This document shows, one piece after another, positions 45,559-56,000 of a stretch of DNA of 64,000 bases (its first letter is position 1; every line of letters begins with the position of its first letter). Source of the stretch: Riemerella anatipestifer_F (GTDB lineage Bacteria; Bacteroidota; Bacteroidia; Flavobacteriales; Weeksellaceae); assembly GCF_037861325.1 (NCBI RefSeq), contig NZ_JAFELW010000008.1; one strand, written 5' to 3'. Position numbers and translations under genes: made by a program. The notes beneath the pieces were generated by a model. That model was not told the DNA's origin. It ran no database searches and worked only from the letters and a program-made list of their open reading frames with translations.

Positions 45559-45582
45559 AATTCAGAAAAAAAACAATAACTA

Positions 45583-47412
45583 ATGAGTCTCATTTCTAAA
45601 AAGGATTTAATAAAAGCTACTGGTTTAGATAAAGTAGGATTTTTAAAATCTCCTATCGCTTCTATAATTATGCGTTTAACGAGGATTAATCAAGTTAATG
45701 CTCTCTATGAAAAAATAAAACATACTGAGGGCAAAGACTTCTTTAAAGCTTTTGTTAAGGAAAGAAATTTAAAGTATATCGTCTTCGAGGAAGATTTACA
45801 AAAAATTCCTAAAACAGGACCTTTCATATTAGTTGCTAATCACCCTCTAGGGGCGATAGACGGCATACTAATGTGTAAAATCTTAACCGAAATTCGTCCT
45901 GATTTTAAAATTATGGGCAATTTTCTCTTAGAGAAAATTGAACCTATGAAGCCTTTTGTAATTCCTGTAAATCCTTTTGAAGGCAGAAAAGAAATCCGTA
46001 GTAGTTTGCAAGGAATGAAAGCCACCTTAAAACATCTAGAAGAAGGTGGTTGCGTAGGTATATTCCCTGCGGGAGAGGTATCTAACAAAAATAACTCTTT
46101 TGCTCAAATCATGGATAAAGAATGGGAAAAACCAGCCCTTAAACTTATGAAAAAGGCTAAAGTCCCCATAGTCCCAATGTATTTTCATGCTAAAAATAGT
46201 AAACTTTTTTACGCAATGTCTAAAATACACCCTGATTTGCAAACTCTAATGCTTCCATCTGAAATGATGAACAAAAGAGAGAAGCCTATTAGAGTAAGAA
46301 TTGGGAAACCTGTTTCTGTAAAAACCATAGAAGACTGCGACTCTGTGGAGGAAATGGAGCATCTGTTACAAAAGAAAATTTGCCTTATGAAAACTTATTA
46401 TGACAAAAGGCAATCTTTAGCAGATTTAATGAAGCTCCCAAACCTCAATTTAAAGATTCCGAACAAGTCGGAAAATGTCGTTCAAAACATCATAGACGAA
46501 ACACCTCAGGAAGACCTAATTAAGGAGATAGAAACCCTAAAAAGTGAAGGAAAAATGCTCTTTGATAGCGGAAACTATGAAGTCTTTTTCAGTTCTTATC
46601 AAGAGATACCTTCTATTATGAGAGAAATAGGTAGACAAAGAGAACTTACCTTTCGTGCAGTAGGAGAAGGCAGCAACCTTCCTTTCGATTTAGATGAATA
46701 CGATAAGCATTATCATCATCTTTTCTTATGGGATAAAGAAGCCCAAAAACTCGCAGGTGCTTACAGAATGGCTCTAGGTAAAGAGGTAATGAAAAAACAC
46801 GGTATTAAAGGTTTTTACACCAGCTCTCTTTTCGAGTTTGACCAAGAGCTACAACCATTCTTCCGAAAAGTAATAGAAATGGGGAGAGCTTATATCTCTA
46901 TGGAGTATCAGCAAAAACCTTTCCCTCTATTTCTTCTTTGGAAAGGCATCGTGCATGTTTGTTTAAGAAACCCTGGTCACAAATTTCTAATGGGTGGCGT
47001 AAGTATCAGCAACAAATTTTCGGAATTTTCTAAATCACTTATGATAGACTTCATGCGCTCTCATTACTATGATTCTGCTGTTGCCCAATACATACACCCA
47101 AGAAATGAGTTTAAAATTAAACTAAAAGAAAGAGACAAAAATCTATTTTTTGATGGTATGGACTCAGATTTAGGAAAGCTAGACAAACTCATTGATGATT
47201 TGGAACCAGAAATGAGGTTACCTGTATTGATAAAAAAGTATATTAAGCAAAATGCTAAAGTTATCTCCTTTAATGTAGACCCAAACTTTAATGATGCTAT
47301 TGATGGATTGATGTATATTCGCATCAGCGACCTCCCTGAAAGCACTATTAAACCTGTATTGGAGGAAATGAGCGAACAACTAAGTTCCGAAGAGCAAAAA
47401 AAACAAAACTGA
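45583..47412 (+). CDS. olsF: Bifunctional O-/N-acyltransferase, OlsF type (ornithine/amino-acid lipid synthesis)
   Basis: This 609-residue two-domain protein joins two acyltransferases. Residues about 70-280 are a PlsC-like acyltransferase with NHPLGAIDG and FPAGEVS; the H and D are five residues apart rather than four, a variant I associate with OlsF-type enzymes. Residues about 320-560 are a GNAT-type OlsB domain (FDLDEYDKHYHHLFLWD, GAYRMALG). In Flavobacterium johnsoniae such a fusion makes ornithine lipids; glycine lipids are another possibility in Bacteroidota. It is co-transcribed with aspartate kinase only by proximity. Confidence 0.8.
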   Translation: MSLISKKDLIKATGLDKVGFLKSPIASIIMRLTRINQVNALYEKIKHTEGKDFFKAFVKERNLKYIVFEEDLQKIPKTGPFILVANHPLGAIDGILMCKILTEIRPDFKIMGNFLLEKIEPMKPFVIPVNPFEGRKEIRSSLQGMKATLKHLEEGGCVGIFPAGEVSNKNNSFAQIMDKEWEKPALKLMKKAKVPIVPMYFHAKNSKLFYAMSKIHPDLQTLMLPSEMMNKREKPIRVRIGKPVSVKTIEDCDSVEEMEHLLQKKICLMKTYYDKRQSLADLMKLPNLNLKIPNKSENVVQNIIDETPQEDLIKEIETLKSEGKMLFDSGNYEVFFSSYQEIPSIMREIGRQRELTFRAVGEGSNLPFDLDEYDKHYHHLFLWDKEAQKLAGAYRMALGKEVMKKHGIKGFYTSSLFEFDQELQPFFRKVIEMGRAYISMEYQQKPFPLFLLWKGIVHVCLRNPGHKFLMGGVSISNKFSEFSKSLMIDFMRSHYYDSAVAQYIHPRNEFKIKLKERDKNLFFDGMDSDLGKLDKLIDDLEPEMRLPVLIKKYIKQNAKVISFNVDPNFNDAIDGLMYIRISDLPESTIKPVLEEMSEQLSSEEQKKQN

Positions 47413-47481
47413 TTATCAAAATATTAACCATAAAACTTATAAAAACTTTAAAATAGACTTGTTTTGTATTGATAATATATA

Positions 47482-47489
47482 TATCTTTG
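47482..47489 (+). promoter_or_regulatory. tRNA-Phe promoter -7 element TATCTTTG
   Basis: TATCTTTG followed by CACCACT. A TTG at 47459-47461 lies 20 bases upstream and fits the -33 element. Confidence 0.7.
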
Positions 47490-47522
47490 CACCACTAAAA
47501 AACAACTGATAAAAGCAGTTAT

Positions 47523-47598
47523 GGTGCCTTAGCTCAGTTGGTAGAGCAAAGGACTGAAAATCCTTGTGTCCCTGGTTCGATTCCTGGAGGCACCACCA
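47523..47598 (+). tRNA. tRNA-Phe (anticodon GAA), with encoded CCA
   Basis: The acceptor GGTGCCT pairs with AGGCACC. D-arm GCTCAGTTGGTAGAGC, anticodon loop CTGAAAA with GAA, and T-loop TTCGATT are all normal. There is one T-T mismatch in the T-stem. CCA is encoded at 47596-47598. The prophage begins right behind this gene, so its 3' end is the probable attachment core. Confidence 0.95.
47556..47598 (+). other. Probable attL core: 3' half of tRNA-Phe
   Basis: A tyrosine-recombinase gene lies 150 bases downstream and phage genes follow, so the element probably recombined in the 3' part of tRNA-Phe and restored it. The second copy (attR) would lie to the right of the window and was not seen. 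The exact core length cannot be set. Confidence 0.4.
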
Positions 47599-47605
47599 TT
47601 TAGAA

Positions 47606-47679
47606 AAAACGGATAGTAAATAAGCCACTAAGTGCTAATAATAGGAACTTAGATTAACGGTAAATTTACTATCCGTTTT
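47606..47679. repeat. Long inverted repeat between tRNA-Phe and integrase
   Basis: AAAACGGATAGTAAAT (47606-47621) is complementary to ATTTACTATCCGTTTT (47664-47679), 16 of 16. An inner pair CTAAGT/ACTTAG lies between. It may end the tRNA transcript, or bind the integrase. Confidence 0.75.
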
Positions 47680-47682
47680 AAT

Positions 47683-47703
47683 TTTTGTCCTAAATTTTGT
47701 CCC
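47683..47703 (+). repeat. Direct repeat TTTTGTCC x2, 12 bases apart
   Basis: TTTTGTCC at 47683-47690 and again at 47695-47702, just before the integrase. These could be arm-type integrase sites, by position. Confidence 0.45.
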
Positions 47704-47747
47704 AATACCTGTACTCTTGGTCAGTTTCTTATTAAAACCTAATATTT

Positions 47748-48920
47748 ATGAATAAGAAAAATGACCTATTTCTTTTGGAAATCAATTCTAAAAGACTGTA
47801 CAACAACATGAAAACTAGATTTTATCTTCACGACTATCTTAATAGTAATGGTGAAAAACAAATCATATTCTCCGTAAGCATCTCAGGAAAAAGAAAACGA
47901 ATATACACTGGCTATTTCTGTAAGCCAGAAGAATGGAATAAAAAAACGCAACGCCTAAAGCATGAATCTAATCAGCACGGTCCAATAAATCTAATCCTAG
48001 ATAACATTATTTCCAAAGCTATTGATATTAGAACATTTTTTGCTCTATCAAAAAAAGAATTAACCCTAGAAAAATTTGAAAGGGAATATTTCAATGCTAC
48101 CCCTTCCCATGATTTTAATAGTTTTATGATCTCTAGAATAAATGAAACTATAGATAACCCTAATACCAAGAAAAAACATAAATCCATACATAAAAAACTT
48201 AAGGAGTATAAAGAGACCATTCCATTTAATGTAATTAGCTTAGATTTTATTTACGAATACAGAAGACACCTGTCTAGGCTAGGAAATTGTCCAACCACCA
48301 TTAACTCAAACATCAAAATTATAAAACAATATCTTATAGACGCTCAAAGGAAAGGGGTTATGTTTCCTTTTAATATTGATGAAATAAAACCTGGTTCCAC
48401 CACAGGTAATAGGGTCTCTCTTACCAAAGAGCAGGTAAATAAATTGAAAGCTTTTTATTTTTCTGAATTTATACGAGATAACTGGAAACTAAGTCTCGGA
48501 TATTTTTTAATTGCCTGTTATACGGGGCTTAGAGTTTCTGATGTTCTTCAGCTAAAAAGAGTTAATCTATATTCTGAAACAATCCCCATAAAAACAGTAA
48601 AAAACAAAAAACTATTAAATATCAAACTTAATAATACCTCTAGAAGTATTATTGAACACTCCCCAAATTTATTTAATCAATTCTACACCGAACAAACTAT
48701 AAATAAACATTTAAAAGAAATAGCTCAAAATATCGGTATCAAACGAAAAATGACAATGCATATTGGGAGACACACCTTTGCTACCGCTTATATAAAAGCA
48801 GGGGGTGATGTTATGTATCTTCAAAAACTTTTAGGACACAGTAAACTAGACACCACCCTTATATACACTCATATTACCGAAGATGACGCAAACGAGACTG
48901 TATTTCTGCTAGATGACTAA
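47748..48920 (+). CDS. int: Site-specific tyrosine recombinase (phage integrase)
   Basis: This 390-residue integrase should cut and join attP and the tRNA-Phe attB. The N-terminal arm/SAM-like core-binding part covers about residues 20-210. The catalytic residues are all visible: Arg262 (TGLRVSD), His338 and Arg341 (HIGRHTF), His364 (LLGHSK) and the nucleophile Tyr373 (LIYTH). An in-frame Met at 47808 (MKTRFYL) may be the real start. It is convergent with the tail gene and their stop codons overlap (48917-48920). It is not disrupted, so the element may still excise. Confidence 0.95.
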   Translation: MNKKNDLFLLEINSKRLYNNMKTRFYLHDYLNSNGEKQIIFSVSISGKRKRIYTGYFCKPEEWNKKTQRLKHESNQHGPINLILDNIISKAIDIRTFFALSKKELTLEKFEREYFNATPSHDFNSFMISRINETIDNPNTKKKHKSIHKKLKEYKETIPFNVISLDFIYEYRRHLSRLGNCPTTINSNIKIIKQYLIDAQRKGVMFPFNIDEIKPGSTTGNRVSLTKEQVNKLKAFYFSEFIRDNWKLSLGYFLIACYTGLRVSDVLQLKRVNLYSETIPIKTVKNKKLLNIKLNNTSRSIIEHSPNLFNQFYTEQTINKHLKEIAQNIGIKRKMTMHIGRHTFATAYIKAGGDVMYLQKLLGHSKLDTTLIYTHITEDDANETVFLLDD

Positions 48921-51478
48921 GAACAAAGGTTACCTGTTAAGGTAAGGGACACCTGATGCCTGTTAATTATCCTCCTAGAACAAATAAATCTAGGGGTAGT
49001 ATCATTTTGTGGTATAGTTAATCTTACTTGATTACCATTTTTATCTATATAATCTACATAACCATCTTCCCTAAAACCATAAGACCAGGTAACCTTGTAT
49101 TCTAAGCTATATACACGACCTTCCACACACGGCGTGTTAGTATTTATAACCTCGCAACCAACCGTTGATATAATTGTTTTGCCGCAAAAAGCCGTAGCTT
49201 GAGCTCCAGACAATGTTTTCTCCGTACCTTCACAATCTAAGTAGGTAATTTTAAACCCATATGACCTTCCTATTAGTTTTGCTATGAAAACTGCACAATT
49301 TTCATTTTTAACCACAACCCTCCTAAATAACAACTCATTAGAATGGTATCTCTGCCCATTTTTCAGCCAAACTTCCAAACGAATTTTATTATCTCCTTTT
49401 GGAACAGATACCTCATACTCATCTTTATTTTTACTTACAATAGTATATCCTTCTCCACTATCTAATGAAAACGCATAAAAATCCACCATTCCATCATTCG
49501 GCATTTTTAATTCTCTCACCTTAACCAATACAGTACTACTATCCTCTATTTTCACATCTTCAGTATCATCTCCCCAACAAATACGAGCCGAAACCAAATT
49601 ATCAAGTCCTACATTATGCGGAGAACTGCGTACGGTTTCTGTTGTTATGGTAACCTCATAGGTATTATCTGCAATCTTATCTTTAACTATAGATTTAATA
49701 AGATGAATATTATTGTAAGCATAAATGTAATCATCTACACCATAACTAGAAAAACTCTCTATATCTGTGTAAAACTTCCACTCGTACTCTGTACTTGAAA
49801 TTCTCTGTATTATCCATTTATACCAGTTTTTCAAAAGAGAAGGGAATACAAAGTTATCTAAAGCAATAGCGTGATTCTTCCCTTGGTTAAGCCCATCATA
49901 TCCTACTAACGAAAGTACAGTATTAGAATCCTTCATTACATAAGCTGTTTCGGGAGAATTTGTTTTTGCTTTTTTTACTGGCAATGGATAGCCTTTAACC
50001 TCTATTACTTCTGTATCTTTTCTTTCCTTACCATTTAACAAATTTCCCTGCTCATCAAAAAACATAGACGGAAGCTTATTATCATTATCTAAGTCTTCAA
50101 ATTTTATGAGGTAGGATTTTTTAGATAGCAATGTTCTTTTAGGTCTTGCAATTTCAAACTCTCTAAAATCCTTTATTTCTGGTAATTTATCCCCAATTAC
50201 CCTATTCATTACCACGGTCTTATTTTTAATTTTCAAAGAGTAATTAAACCAATTTCTGATAATATTTACATAATCTCCAAAAGTCATATCTGGAACCGCT
50301 CTACTCAAATCTATAACATTTTCGTTATTCACTATTTTAAGTTCTTCTACATCATTTGAATCACTATTCTCATAACCTTTAGTAGATCTTATTTTTAGGT
50401 TTAAAATATCGTTACTCCCCAACATCGGAAGTCCAGAACGCCGCTCTTCATTAAATGAAAAACCTATTTCTACAGGTGTATTAGCCAGAGTGGTTGTTAC
50501 AAAATATGAAATTAAAAAGTTACCTCTTTGCCTAGAAGTAGGAACATTAAGCACATTATCCCCAACCTTTATATAGAGTGATTGTATCTCGTTAAGCTCA
50601 TTAGCTGTAAATTCAAAATCAAACCTATATTTATCAATAAATTCTATATTGATATTCATTTTATATTCATAAAAACAATAAGTTGGATTTCCACCACAGT
50701 TTCTTGTAATATATTTATTATCTCTAAGGCTATGTTCTTGTACTAGAATATATTTGTTTCTAAAATATTCACCACCAGAAAAAACCCATGATTTTAGTAA
50801 ACCCTCATCTTCTAATATATCTCCTGATAAATCTAACCCCACATCTTTAAATCCCAGCTTAAGTAAATATAATATATGTGGACATGGGTGTATAATATTC
50901 ACATTATCTATGTTCCAATCGTTATCTTCTGATGGAGACACATTCTTTGTCATTACCAAAGTATCATTACTACCTATTGTATCGTTGTAATATCCATTAA
51001 ATGCGTCCCACATTTTTTGTGTTTGGTCATACTTTTTAGTGTAAATTTTAGGAAAATTAAACACCGTATCAGGATACTTCTTTTTACATATTTCTGCTGC
51101 ATAAGTATGTATATCATCTACCTCTACCACTTCAAAAGGCAAGTCGGATAACTTTTTATCAAAATTAGGTACATCTTCAAAGCCAAAATCTATTTGTCCC
51201 TCTAACAAATTACCTTCTATGCTCATTATTTCTAATCTAGCATCGTGTATTTTGCCCTCAAATAAAAGTTTACCTTTTATTTCTTTGGCCAAGTTTAAAG
51301 ATTCATAACTTAAATAGTCGCCAAATGATATTAAAAAATCTTCATCTACATAAATTTCAAAAGGAAAGAAAAATTTAGTCAGCATTTTATCACTTACTAC
51401 TGGATTGTTTTCTTGTATAGATACCTTTTGATTAGATAAATCTAACACGGCATTTTCTGTAAAAAATTTTATTTCCAT
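48917..51478 (-). CDS. Large phage tail-tip/baseplate-like protein, function unknown
   Basis: This 853-residue protein was not matched to a named family. It is the last gene of the tail module, in the position usual for a tail-tip or receptor-contacting protein. The sequence is beta-rich and hydrophilic. A long N-terminal region opens with KFFTENAVLDLSNQKVSIQE. The C-terminal 130 residues contain paired cysteines (GCEVINTNTPC, LTGNLCS). Its start overlaps the next upstream gene by ten bases. Its stop overlaps the integrase stop on the other strand. I infer tail fibre or tip; homology search would settle it. Confidence 0.6.
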   Translation of the reverse strand: MEIKFFTENAVLDLSNQKVSIQENNPVVSDKMLTKFFFPFEIYVDEDFLISFGDYLSYESLNLAKEIKGKLLFEGKIHDARLEIMSIEGNLLEGQIDFGFEDVPNFDKKLSDLPFEVVEVDDIHTYAAEICKKKYPDTVFNFPKIYTKKYDQTQKMWDAFNGYYNDTIGSNDTLVMTKNVSPSEDNDWNIDNVNIIHPCPHILYLLKLGFKDVGLDLSGDILEDEGLLKSWVFSGGEYFRNKYILVQEHSLRDNKYITRNCGGNPTYCFYEYKMNINIEFIDKYRFDFEFTANELNEIQSLYIKVGDNVLNVPTSRQRGNFLISYFVTTTLANTPVEIGFSFNEERRSGLPMLGSNDILNLKIRSTKGYENSDSNDVEELKIVNNENVIDLSRAVPDMTFGDYVNIIRNWFNYSLKIKNKTVVMNRVIGDKLPEIKDFREFEIARPKRTLLSKKSYLIKFEDLDNDNKLPSMFFDEQGNLLNGKERKDTEVIEVKGYPLPVKKAKTNSPETAYVMKDSNTVLSLVGYDGLNQGKNHAIALDNFVFPSLLKNWYKWIIQRISSTEYEWKFYTDIESFSSYGVDDYIYAYNNIHLIKSIVKDKIADNTYEVTITTETVRSSPHNVGLDNLVSARICWGDDTEDVKIEDSSTVLVKVRELKMPNDGMVDFYAFSLDSGEGYTIVSKNKDEYEVSVPKGDNKIRLEVWLKNGQRYHSNELLFRRVVVKNENCAVFIAKLIGRSYGFKITYLDCEGTEKTLSGAQATAFCGKTIISTVGCEVINTNTPCVEGRVYSLEYKVTWSYGFREDGYVDYIDKNGNQVRLTIPQNDTTPRFICSRRIINRHQVSLTLTGNLCS

Positions 51479-53007
51479 ACTTCTTCTATTATCAACATTT
51501 CTAAATCAAAACTAATGAGCTGTAAAGTAGAATCTTCCTCCTTTATTTTATCACTGATTGGAATACATTTTAAATACCTATCACTCAACTCCAAAAAGCA
51601 AAATGGGGAGGCTATGAGTTCTGAAATCATTGTTCTCTCAGCTTTCAAAATAAAACCTGTATTGATTTTTATGGTTTTTTCTTCCGTTGTTTCAAACTTT
51701 TTTTTGTACTTAGCATAGACCCCTCTAGCAACAACGGACTGAAAAGCACCGTCAATTTCATACTCCCCTGTAAAAGCAGTAAACTCTGGAGCTAAATTCT
51801 GATTTAACCACTGTACATTTATTTTATGTTTTGGAGTTGGGAATTTGTAGTAATTAACTGTTTCTAGCTTTTTTTTTGTAGGGAATATCATTTCAGATGG
51901 CGTTAATCTCATACAAGCGACCATATTATCTGAAAAAGGATTCTCAAACGGCTTCATCAGCCCCCAATCGGCAGGATTGGTTTTACCTGTGATGTAACTC
52001 AACAGCACCTTATCATCACCAAATACTCGCCTATTAAGATGGTTAGTCAATAAAGGATAACCTTTAGGCTTTCTCCCAGGAAAAAATTTAAAACCACCTA
52101 AATGCTCACTAGACAATTCGGTATAATATTCATCTAGTTCTAGTGCCTCTATATGTACATAAGCACTATGCATTATTAGATCTATTACATTATTTACATT
52201 TAATAAATTAACAGAATACTTTTTGAAATATCGGTTAATCTTCTCTCCTATATCTATACTACACTTATCATTAAAATATGGGATTAGATATTCTGATTTA
52301 AAGCTTAATGGCGTTCTCTCGACCAACATACTTACATTTAGTTTCAGTTTCAAAATACTAGCCTTCTCCGCATTTTTATTAAAAAAAAGTTTGCGACCAT
52401 CTAAACAAAAACTATAATCTTCTAGTTCAGACGAAAAAAAATGAGTTACCCTCAAATTTACGGTTACAAACACTTTCTTGCTGCCTTGGGCTATTTGTAC
52501 CTTATCTGAATAAGAGCCTACCTCCAATTCAGAAGAGTTTAATGTTTTTAAAACAATCCCCTCAGCTACTTTAGTATAAGTTAAGAATGGCGGAACAATT
52601 ACATAATAGTCTTCATTTGATGGGAGAGTTATATAAATTGTTTTTTGAGCGGTTTCGGCTAAAGTTTTGTTAATGCTAAAAAACACTACCTCAGGGTTAA
52701 TTTTTATTTCACTAGACACTACCGATAAGGTTATAGTAAAGTAAACCCTCTCTCGCCCCAACGGAGTATCTACTCTTACCGAACAACTTATAACACCTCC
52801 TGAATATAAGAACTCGCCTGTACTCTCTGGATTTGATATGCTATTTAGATCTAGTACCCCAGAAAATAATACCGATGGTAATCTATTCCCTGAGAAAAGA
52901 GTACAAATATCAGAGGTGTTTATTCTTATTACAGTATCTCCCGTAAATTTTTTTGTATCTAAATTATAGGTTACATTATAATTAGATTTATCTGCTACAA
53001 AACTCAT
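51469..53007 (-). CDS. Phage tail protein with BACON-like repeat
   Basis: This 512-residue protein has no recognised enzyme motif. Residues about 85-185 look like a BACON/Ig-like repeat (INPEVVFFSINKT ... VIVPPFLTYTKVAEG ... QIAQGSKKVFVTVNLRV), a domain known from gut-phage tail proteins such as crAssphage. The rest is beta-rich. It sits between the tape measure gene and the 853-residue gene, with overlaps or a one-base gap on both sides, so the three are co-translated. The role is probably distal tail or baseplate hub; this is by position. Confidence 0.6.
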   Translation of the reverse strand: MSFVADKSNYNVTYNLDTKKFTGDTVIRINTSDICTLFSGNRLPSVLFSGVLDLNSISNPESTGEFLYSGGVISCSVRVDTPLGRERVYFTITLSVVSSEIKINPEVVFFSINKTLAETAQKTIYITLPSNEDYYVIVPPFLTYTKVAEGIVLKTLNSSELEVGSYSDKVQIAQGSKKVFVTVNLRVTHFFSSELEDYSFCLDGRKLFFNKNAEKASILKLKLNVSMLVERTPLSFKSEYLIPYFNDKCSIDIGEKINRYFKKYSVNLLNVNNVIDLIMHSAYVHIEALELDEYYTELSSEHLGGFKFFPGRKPKGYPLLTNHLNRRVFGDDKVLLSYITGKTNPADWGLMKPFENPFSDNMVACMRLTPSEMIFPTKKKLETVNYYKFPTPKHKINVQWLNQNLAPEFTAFTGEYEIDGAFQSVVARGVYAKYKKKFETTEEKTIKINTGFILKAERTMISELIASPFCFLELSDRYLKCIPISDKIKEEDSTLQLISFDLEMLIIEEVWK

Positions 53008-53008
53008 A

Positions 53009-56000
53009 TTAGTGCTTATTTTTTTCTACTATTCTTCTATAATCTTTTTGCATATCTTCCAGCTCTTTCCCCATTCTTGCTGATTTTTCAAATACACCAC
53101 GAACACCCTCTCTCTCTATTTTTTCTAAAATTTGAGTGTTCCTTTGCAATAGGGACAATATTTCCGCTGTATAATCTGGAGTATTATTAGGTAGCTGTGG
53201 GTATTTACCATTCTCAAAACCTTCTACTCTATAAACCTCCCTCATAAAATCGTTCTTTAATTTTGGGTCTATACGCTTCATTGCTCTGCCACTTACCACT
53301 AATTCCGGGAAATTTTTCCCTTGTTCCCCTACTAACATTGTAGGTTCATCATAAATACCGCTCTTACTCTCTGTTTTTTTCGCACGAAACAGTTTCCCGT
53401 CTTGAACTCGTTTAACTGGATAATAACCACTCTCCGCTCCGACTATAGACGGTGGAGCTGGTAAAGGTTGCTTAGCTACCGTAGCATATTGAACACCGCC
53501 CAATGCCGTAACTGCTGCCGTTAAAATACCTGCCAAAATAGGATTAGCAGAATGTTTTTCCCATATACTCATAATCCCCATTGCTGTTTTAGTAACAATC
53601 TCTGCTTTTTTCATATCCTTCTCTCGCTTAGCTTCATCTACTTCTAATTGCCACTTTTTTATAGCCAATTCATTCTCAATAGCGATTGTTTTATGTTTAT
53701 ACTCTTGTTGGGAAATTATACCTGCATCTAGCTCTGCTTGTAGTTTTTTCTTCTTGCGTTCAGAAGCTACTTCGTACCTCCGTAATTCGGCTTCTTGGTT
53801 AGCTTTGGTATAAGCATGGTAGGTAGCCATAATGTTTTTGGCAACCTCCAAAGCAGCTCCTATTTTTTGAATTTTTACTTCCAGCTTATCTGTATTTTCA
53901 AACATAGCCTCCCACTGCTCTGGTGTTAGTCCAAAAATATCAGCTTGTCCTCCAAAATTAGATAGAGAAGAAAATTTAGCGTCCTCTTTGCCATTCTTAA
54001 TACCATTAAGCTCTACTCCTATTTCCGCTAACCTTGCCTTCATCGCCTCTAAAGCCTTGGTTTGAGCTTCAGTTAAATTTGCAGGTGGTAAAGAATCTAA
54101 TTCTTTTATCAGTCTTTTAAGATAGTTTGCTTGTAGGTCTAAACTCTTCTCCTGGTAATATCTCTGAATAGCTACCTTACCATCTTCCCAATTTCGTATT
54201 TTTGAAAGCTCTTGAGTAGATATTTTATCTTTTAGGAAAGCCCTTTGCTGTTCTAGCGTTTCTAGTTCTGCTATCTTTTCATTCTCTTGAGTTCTTAAAA
54301 GGAATATTTCTCTTTGGAAATTCTCTTCCTGCTTTTTAAGATTTTTCTCTTTATATTCTTCTTCTAGTTTTTGCTTTTTGAGTTCGGTAATCTTTATCTC
54401 TTGTAGTTTTAGTTCCGTTAAACGGTTATTTTGAGACTCCCATTCCTCTTTTATAGCTTCAAACTTTTGCTTTTCTTCTTTAGTAGATTTAGAAATAATT
54501 TCATCTAGCTTTTTAAAATCTTCTTGGCTGTACTTTTGCTTTTCTAACTCTGCCAATTTTTTCCGTTCCGATTCTTCTATAATAGCTAACTCCTTTTCAT
54601 AGCCCTCTTTCATAAGTTCTATCTTGGCAGTTTGCTCTAGCTCTTCTAACTTCAATCTTTCATCTGCAAACTTTTCGGCCGACTCTAACAGCTTTCTCTT
54701 CTCTTCCTCAAATTTACGAGCTTCTTCTTCCGCTTTTATCTCTGCTTCTGTTTTATTTGGTGTTCCCTTTCCTTTAGTAGAGGTACCTCCTTCTCCGTTA
54801 GGTATATTATAGTTTGAAGTAGGCTCATCTCCAATTACGGAACTAGCATTACTTTTTTCAAAAGCTATTCGTTGGTTTTTTAAACTCTTCTGATCATTAA
54901 AGTTTTTGGTCATCTCTTTTCTACGCTTCCAATAAGCCTCCCTAACCAACGGAACATAATTTTGTAAAGCTTTATCAATTTTTCTCTTATCTACTAATAC
55001 ATCTAATTTATTAGCCTCTGATGCAGTCATTGATGTTTTAAGATTACCTGCATTAAGTAAATTTTCAACTTTCACCCCTAAACCTCCTAGATTAGCCCAA
55101 TCCATATACTCATCTGTACCTTTAGAGTTAAGTTCATTTCTTTGTTTCTTAAGTTCTACACTTTTTTCATGCAGAGCCTCAGCCATTGCTTTTTTATCTA
55201 ACTGATTGATATAATCTTTTATAGCAGCTGTAGCTTCCTGCGTTTTTATTTTTTCTAAGGTAAGCCCTCGTAATCGCTCTGGGAGAATAGCATTAAGTTT
55301 ATTTAAAGCCCTCTGCTGTACATCTCTAGCTTGATTTTCATCTTTTATTATTCTAAGTAAACTTTCTATTTTAGCTTTTTCATCAGCCACTTTATTAGCG
55401 GCATTGGTTTTTACTTCATTAAGTAGCTTTTGCTTCTCTGTAGTTTCGTCCACTTTATCCGCAAATAGAGTATATGCTGTAATAGCAGCCATTACAACTG
55501 TAATTAAAATACCAAATGGATTAAGCTTTGTTACCAAATTCAACCTCTGTTGTGCCATTGTTTGCATATTGGTTGAATTAGTTAATTTCCCCAAATACAG
55601 AAGAGATTTACCTACAGCTAAATTCCATAAATCCATTAAAAATGTAGCTACCTTTGTATAAATATTATGAGCATTCTGAGCTAAACTATAGCCTATTAAC
55701 TTTGCCCTAGCTTCAGTAAAAACTTTAGATGACAAGTAAATAGCTGTATTATAAGACAAAGTAGCTACTGTACCTATTACAATCATCTTAATTAAGAATA
55801 CTAATACATTCCTAAATGCAGTTATCTTACCCTCCGTATCCTCAACAGCTCCTATTAACTTCCCAAAAGTTGCTATTAACCATGTGAGTGTATTAACAAC
55901 AGCTTCACTTGTAAACATACTTATAAACTTTTTCCGTACCTTCTCATAGATTGCAGCTGCATTATTATTAACCTTATTAAATTCTTCTTGGAGCGAAGTA

